Source: Pelagophyceae sp. CCMP2097 (Eukaryota > Sar > Pelagophyceae). From it: a stretch of DNA of 20,091 nucleotides. Position 1 is the stretch's first letter; each line of letters starts with the position of its first letter. The position numbers were made by a program, and so were the translations under genes. The notes under the pieces were generated by a model. It ran no database searches. It was not told the DNA's origin and saw nothing but the letters and a program-made list of their open reading frames with translations. Shown piece by piece: positions 16,286 to 20,091 of this stretch. The stretch spans positions 73,979 to 94,069 of the forward strand of contig MU657172.1 in assembly GCA_026770575.1 (NCBI GenBank). The letters are read 5' to 3'.

Positions 16286-17932
16286 GTCTGTTCGCGGCGG
16301 TGCGCATGAACCGCGCCGCGTTGCGCTGGAGCAGCCGCCGCGACGCGGCGCACATGGCGTGCACGGAGAGGGACATCACAGACGACGACGCCGCGCCTGG
16401 CGAGGCGGTCCACGACGTGTCGCAACGCCGACGCCGCGTCAAAGGCCGCCTTGCATGCAAGACTGACCCTCTGCGACGGCCTGGACGAGCGCGGCGGCAC
16501 CGTCTGTCTCGGACGGTGCCGCGCCGCGCCGGTGTAGGATTTGCGCGACGCAGCTTTGAGTCGCGTGGTAGCATTCGCCCCAATCCTCAGCGTCGTACCC
16601 GTCCGCGGCGACGAGGTTGGCCGCGCCGCTCGTCGAGCCCGCCGCGTGCAGCGCCACGGCGTAGATCAGCGGCGACGCCAAAGTAGCAACGAGCCGCGTC
16701 CGCACGCGCCTACCACGGATGAAACGTTTCCGAGGACCACTCGTCGTATCGACGCCATGATGAGCCTTGCCTCTGGTCATCGCGCTGCGATGCCGACTCT
16801 GGGATGATGCTCTTTCCAGAGTCACGCAACTTTTCCACTTTCGTCCAACATGCGTCAAACTTCCCATCGGCGCAGGCACGCACCAGCCGGTGGCCACGTC
16901 CCGGAGCCTTTCGTGCGACACGAACGCTGCGCAGGCCTCACGCAGCTCGCGGCGCCGCCGCGCGCGCGGCGCCGTGGCGGCATCTGCGACTGCCGCATCG
17001 TTGACGACGCCGCCGCGGCCGAACGCGCGCGGGACGAGCGGGCACCGTTTGAGCACGGCCACACCAGCTACAAGCGCCGGCGCGCGGTGGTCGATGCGCT
17101 CGACGTCGTCGAGGCACGTCGCGTCGGTCGCGTCGAGCAGGAACGCGTCGACGTCGGCGCAGAGGCACTGCCGGATGCAGAGTCGGGAGATTGCGAGACC
17201 CCTCTCGGCATCGGAGAGCTGCTCGATGACAACTCTTTCGAACCGTTCGTGCTCTGCCGCCTGCGCCGCGACGGCGGTGGCATCGCGTGGCCGCCGCCGG
17301 CGCGCCTTGAAGAGCCACGGCATCAAGAACTCTTTGCAGCTCGGAGGACCTAAGGTACGACGGTCCGAGGCTGGGTACGACGGTGGGTACGACCATTCAA
17401 GGGTGCGCTCCTCTGGCCCCACGATCACCCGTCGCCTCGATCGGCACGCACGTTCTTCCCCGCGCGCATTTTCCGCTTTTGCCAGCGACGCCTTTGTCAG
17501 CGACTCGCGCGATTCGCGGTCGAAGCGGCTTTCTTCAAGGCCGTCTTCAAAATCCACGACGATCTCCACAGCGTCGTCGGACGCGCGCAGAGGCGTCGCG
17601 CAGTCCACGACATCGTGCTCGCGCGACCCTACAAGGGACCGGTCACACGCGACGACGGAGAGGGCGGCGACGTGCGACCGCGGTCGACGTGCCATGCTCG
17701 ACGCCGCCTCCGCCACCGTTGCGCCACGGGACGCGGCGTTTGGGGACGCTTCATCGCGCTGTGGCTCGCGCGGAGGGCGGCCCAGGAGGTTTGGCTCTCC
17801 GACGACATCATAGGGACACCTGGCATCCAACGCCTTTGAACGCTCGAGAAGCGGCGGCAGCGCAGCCGGCCGGCAACAAAAAGTCGTCAAGCGGCGGGGG
17901 CACCCGGGACGCGCCGCCGCGGAGATTTGCAA
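16286..17932 (-). CDS. Probable N-terminal part of the unrecognised helical protein
   Basis: An open minus-strand frame runs 17932-16439 and contains protein-like stretches: EIVVDFEDGLEESRFDRESR, HERFERVVIEQLSDAERG, LCADVDAFLLDATDATCL and TSGAANLVAADGYDAEDWGE. ATG 17695 (MARRPRSHVAALSVV) is a reasonable start. Parts of the frame look intronic: a 44-nt candidate at 17350-17393 built from three GTACGAC words, and the stretch around 16720-16860, where Ser/Arg-rich sequence interrupts the pattern. A change of frame is needed near 16440-16500 to reach the exons below 16285. I infer one gene, but two adjacent genes are possible. No function can be assigned. Confidence 0.4.
16494..16522. repeat. 11-bp perfect hairpin
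   Basis: GCGGCACCGTC (16494-16504) and GACGGTGCCGC (16512-16522) are exact complements around a 7-nt loop. It lies where the minus-strand gene appears to change frame, so it may sit in a short intron or be an insertion scar. Confidence 0.85.
17354..17393 (+). repeat. GGTACGAC triple repeat, possible 44-nt intron
   Basis: GGTACGAC occurs at 17354, 17374 and 17386. On the minus strand this gives a GTCGTACC donor after GAATG at 17394 and a CCTTAG acceptor at 17350-17351, so the repeat could fill a tiny intron of the minus-strand gene. Confidence 0.6.
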
Positions 17933-18050
17933 AAAGGCCGAGCCGCCGGCCGAGAACGGGGCTCTGGACGGAGTGCCAACTGCTCCCCTTGCCTTGCAGA
18001 ATTGAAGGGCGCAAGTGCAGCCAGTTTTTCGAGGGTGAGAGGGCTTTTAG

Positions 18051-18113
18051 AGGACCCGAAGGGTCCTTGCCGTTTAATCAACGTCAGTTTACGGCAAGGG
18101 TCCTTCGGGTCCT
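18051..18113. repeat. 23-bp imperfect inverted repeat (large hairpin)
   Basis: The arms 18051-18073 and 18091-18113 are complementary at 21 of 23 positions around a 17-nt loop. Within each arm the outer part is itself nearly palindromic (AGGACCC-GAA-GGGTCCT in the left arm). It lies upstream of the minus-strand gene and of the CTGTCCGT microsatellite. Nothing marks it as a terminator or an ncRNA; a foldback element remnant is possible. Confidence 0.85.
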
Positions 18114-18141
18114 TTGATTGAAGGATTACCAGGGGCAATTT

Positions 18142-18195
18142 GGTCTGTCCGTCCGTCTGTCCTTCTGTCCGTCTGTCCGTCCTTCTGTCTATCCA
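18142..18195 (+). repeat. CTGTCCGT-type microsatellite
   Basis: A pyrimidine-rich run made of the tetramers GTCC, GTCT and TTCT in imperfect tandem order. It lies directly before the right SINE copy. Confidence 0.9.
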
Positions 18196-18228
18196 CGGGC
18201 AAATCCGTGAGGTTCCACCTTCGGGAAG

Positions 18229-18385
18229 AACTCGACCGATTCAGCGATTGGTGGTTGATGCGATCGCTAAAATTGGGAGTGGAGGTCGAGCAGGAGCCTC
18301 ATTGGAATCATTATAGAAGAAGTTTTTGGTCACAGGTTCGAATCTGGTCGGCCGCAAAAAAAACAAAAAAGAAATAGCTCAATAG
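18229..18385 (+). repeat. tRNA-like SINE, right copy
   Basis: Same orientation as the left copy. 18229-18355 differs from 124-250 by three substitutions only (positions matching 130, 160 and 167), and the A-rich tail ends in ATAGCTCAATAG. The B-box word is at 18335-18345. Sequence 5' of the shared block differs completely from the left copy, so this is a dispersed repeat and not a large duplication. The acceptor-like stem seen in the left copy has one broken pair here. Confidence 0.75.
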
Positions 18386-18943
18386 ACAGGTTCGCTTTAT
18401 TTAACCAGTTCAGAACTCGTACGCAAATGCGAGTTAAGGCGTTAGTTCAGAAGAGTTCAGCCCCGGAGGCGACGGCATTTTATCATCTTTATTTTGGCGA
18501 TTGCAGTCAGCCGGCCCGGGGGAGACCCCCCGGAACCCCCTTTAAGTTCATACCCGCATTCATCAAATCCGCGCTTGCCCCCTATCGCTTCAAAAATGTG
18601 ACGCCGGCTTTGGCTCGCTGCGCTCTCGGTCGCTCGCCCGCGGAGGCGCGACGCTTGGAAACGCAGCAGGCCCCGGACTATCGCGGGTGCCGGGGGGAGA
18701 CCCCCCGTCTCCCACACTGTGGTTGGGTGTCAGTTCACTCGGCAGCACGCTATTATCTTCAGGGAGATGTTTCCAACTCACACATCACACTTTCGAGTGT
18801 CATGTGTGCATGTTCGTTGCCTGCACTCAAAGATGCAATTCGCCAACTGCAACAACTTGGCCCTGATCCGCAGCCGTGGGTGCACTTCTGAGGGCGGGGG
18901 GGGATGTGTTTGTAACACTCACATTCTTCGCGCACCGCGACAC
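18386..18943. other. Non-coding stretch with two G/C-run hairpins
   Basis: No supportable gene. Two similar short hairpins are present: one at 18516-18533 (G5-AGA-C6 core) and one at 18691-18707, where CGGGGGG and CCCCCCG pair perfectly around AGA. An AT-rich patch lies at 18475-18500. The rest has no structure I can name. Confidence 0.5.
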
Positions 18944-19245
18944 GGGGCCGCCGACACGTTGGTCGGTGGTCCCCGCTGGGTCTTTCGAGTTGCCCGGCGG
19001 GTGTGGGGCCGCCGACACGCCGGTCGGCGACTGCCGCTGGGTCCAACAGTTTGGACCCAACGGGCATGGGCCACCGACGCGACGGGCAGGGGTCGCCGCT
19101 GGGTTCATCATGATGGAACCAACGAACGAACGCCGGCTCGACGGTCAGCGGTCGCTGCTTGGTCCCCAGGGTTCGTCCGGCGGGTTTGAGGCCGCCGCCG
19201 TGACGGTCCGCGGTCGCTCTTTAGGTCCGCAGTCGCTCTTTAGGG
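18944..19245 (+). repeat. Degenerate minisatellite, ~57-63-bp period, about five units
   Basis: Units begin near 18944, 19005, 19067, 19131 and 19188. Each has GCCGCCGAC- or CGACGG-like bases, then GGTCG, then CGCTGGGT- or GTCGCT-like bases and often a GTTTG or GGGT ending. The first two units share GGGGCCGCCGACACG exactly. Divergence grows to the right. Frames through it give Gly/Pro/Arg-rich repeats with no protein-like features. Confidence 0.75.
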
Positions 19246-19384
19246 ATTTGAATACCCCCATAATTATGTGAATTCATTTTCGGTGTTCACCGCGCCCTCG
19301 TCCGACTTCCTCCTTCCCCCAGGTACGCGCGGCGTCCCCTTTTCAGACGAAAATCTGCTTCAGCTCTGGTGGACTCATTGTCAT

Positions 19385-19418
19385 TGCTCGTCCACGCCCT
19401 GCTCTTCCACGACACGCG
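19385..19418 (+). mobile_element. Fragment related to the SPEF2 intron element
   Basis: The 34 nt match 8483-8516, at the inner edge of the right terminal repeat of the intron element, with two mismatches and in the same orientation. Similarity stops abruptly after CACGCG. It is probably a truncated or diverged relative of the same family. Confidence 0.65.
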
Positions 19419-19442
19419 CCGCGTAAGCCATCCCCCGGACCC

Positions 19443-19493
19443 CCTTAAACTAACACGATAGGCTATCCCTTAAACTAACGCGATAGGCTATCA
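19443..19493 (+). repeat. 25-bp tandem duplication
   Basis: CCTTAAACTAAC followed by RCGATAGGCTATC occurs twice head to tail, with one difference (A or G). The preceding bases, CCCCGGACCC, are C-rich. Confidence 0.9.
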
Positions 19494-19499
19494 GGGAAA

Positions 19500-20091
19500 T
19501 TGTTAGAGTTCCACACGGAAATTGTTTTCGCGGCGCACGGCGCGGACGGCGGCGCGCTTGGGCGGCGCGGGGGTCGCGCCGAGCGCGCGGCGGCGGCGCG
19601 CGTCGATCGCGCCCGGGCGCGTCGAAAACGGTGCGCTACGGAGCGAGGAAGGCCGCCGGGACGGAAAAACGCAATCCTCGAGGTTGGCGGCGCGCGGTCC
19701 ACGGAGCTTGGGTGGCGCTGTCGGTTTCACATGAGGTGGTTTGTACCCACGCGACGAACACTTTCCAATGGCCGAGTGTGTTGGAGTCCGACGGCGCGCG
19801 CAATGTGGAGTTTGCGTTTAAAAGGCACGGTTTGCGGAATCCAATTATAGATGGGGGGAGCTAGTGTTACATTTGTGGCTGGGGACAGTAGAATCCAACG
19901 CTTATGAGGCAACGGAACAATTTGACTTAGCGACTCATAGAGGAGCTCAAGCCCGATCGAACGGCGGCGTCCGCGCCCTCAAACTCGTCGCCGTCGTTGA
20001 GATGTGCCCAAGATACGGGCTGGGGACAGTAGGAATGAAGGTTGGGAAAACTTCGCATGTAGGCTCCTGGAGCAATGAGGGCGCGTGCGCG
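19500..20091. other. Right end of the window, no supportable gene
   Basis: A plus-strand frame at 19500-19850 and minus-strand frames over 19503-19730 are open, but both read as Ala/Arg-rich shadows of GC-rich DNA. GGCTGGGGACAGTAG occurs at 19877-19891 and again at 20018-20032. Part of a gene reaching beyond the window cannot be excluded. Confidence 0.4.

Noticed and set aside
15227..16309. 360-aa plus-strand frame
   Set aside because: Ser/Ala/Arg-rich antisense of the minus-strand helical gene, whose exons keep phase across six junctions.
449..17932. Bacterial operon interpretation
   Set aside because: Families are eukaryotic, reading frames are broken by introns with GT-AG borders, and strands alternate gene by gene.
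18600..18650. Vector or plasmid-origin contamination, because of a GCTCGCTGCGCTC word
   Set aside because: The resemblance to common cloning-vector sequence is short and does not continue into the flanks.
18876..19271. 131-aa plus-strand gene across the minisatellite
   Set aside because: The frame is only the translated repeat, with no start context or conserved segment.

Overview
The window looks like nuclear DNA of a GC-rich microalga. Genes are split by many short introns (about 40-290 nt) with GT-AG borders, and exon-coded proteins match eukaryotic families (eEF2 kinase, eIF3 subunit m, the flagellar protein SPEF2). The alanine- and arginine-rich coding bias, the very compact gene spacing and transposon-like DNA inside introns suggest a pelagophyte such as Aureococcus, a group in which DNA-transposon 'introners' are known. 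That placement is an inference; no rRNA or organelle marker is present to fix it.

Layout, left to right. Bases 1-448 are non-coding and hold a tRNA-like SINE copy. 449-2760 (+) is an eight-exon alpha-kinase of the eEF2-kinase type. 2761-3558 has no gene I can defend, only a doubtful minus-strand reading frame. 3559-4936 (+) is a three-exon eIF3m gene. It converges on a nine-exon SPEF2 gene, 12015-5295 (-), which spans a third of the window and reconstructs to about 1779 aa; a 436-bp inverted-repeat element sits in its fifth intron. A 165-bp gap separates the SPEF2 start from a divergent plus-strand gene, 12181-13857, for a five-bladed-propeller protein resembling the GH130/mannosyltransferase group. 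It converges on an unrecognised multi-exon minus-strand gene (14235 to about 17.7 kb). From about 17.9 kb to the end I see no defensible gene: the DNA holds a large hairpin, a CTGTCCGT microsatellite, a second nearly identical SINE copy, a 60-bp-period minisatellite, short tandem duplications and a fragment related to the SPEF2 intron element.

Functionally the left side has two translation genes in tandem (eEF2 kinase acts on elongation, eIF3m on initiation). SPEF2 belongs to the central-pair apparatus of motile flagella. No shared pathway joins all the genes. Exon borders were read by eye: each chosen junction keeps phase and restores family alignment, but no transcript data were available. 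Comparisons with human proteins are from memory of the families, not from a search.
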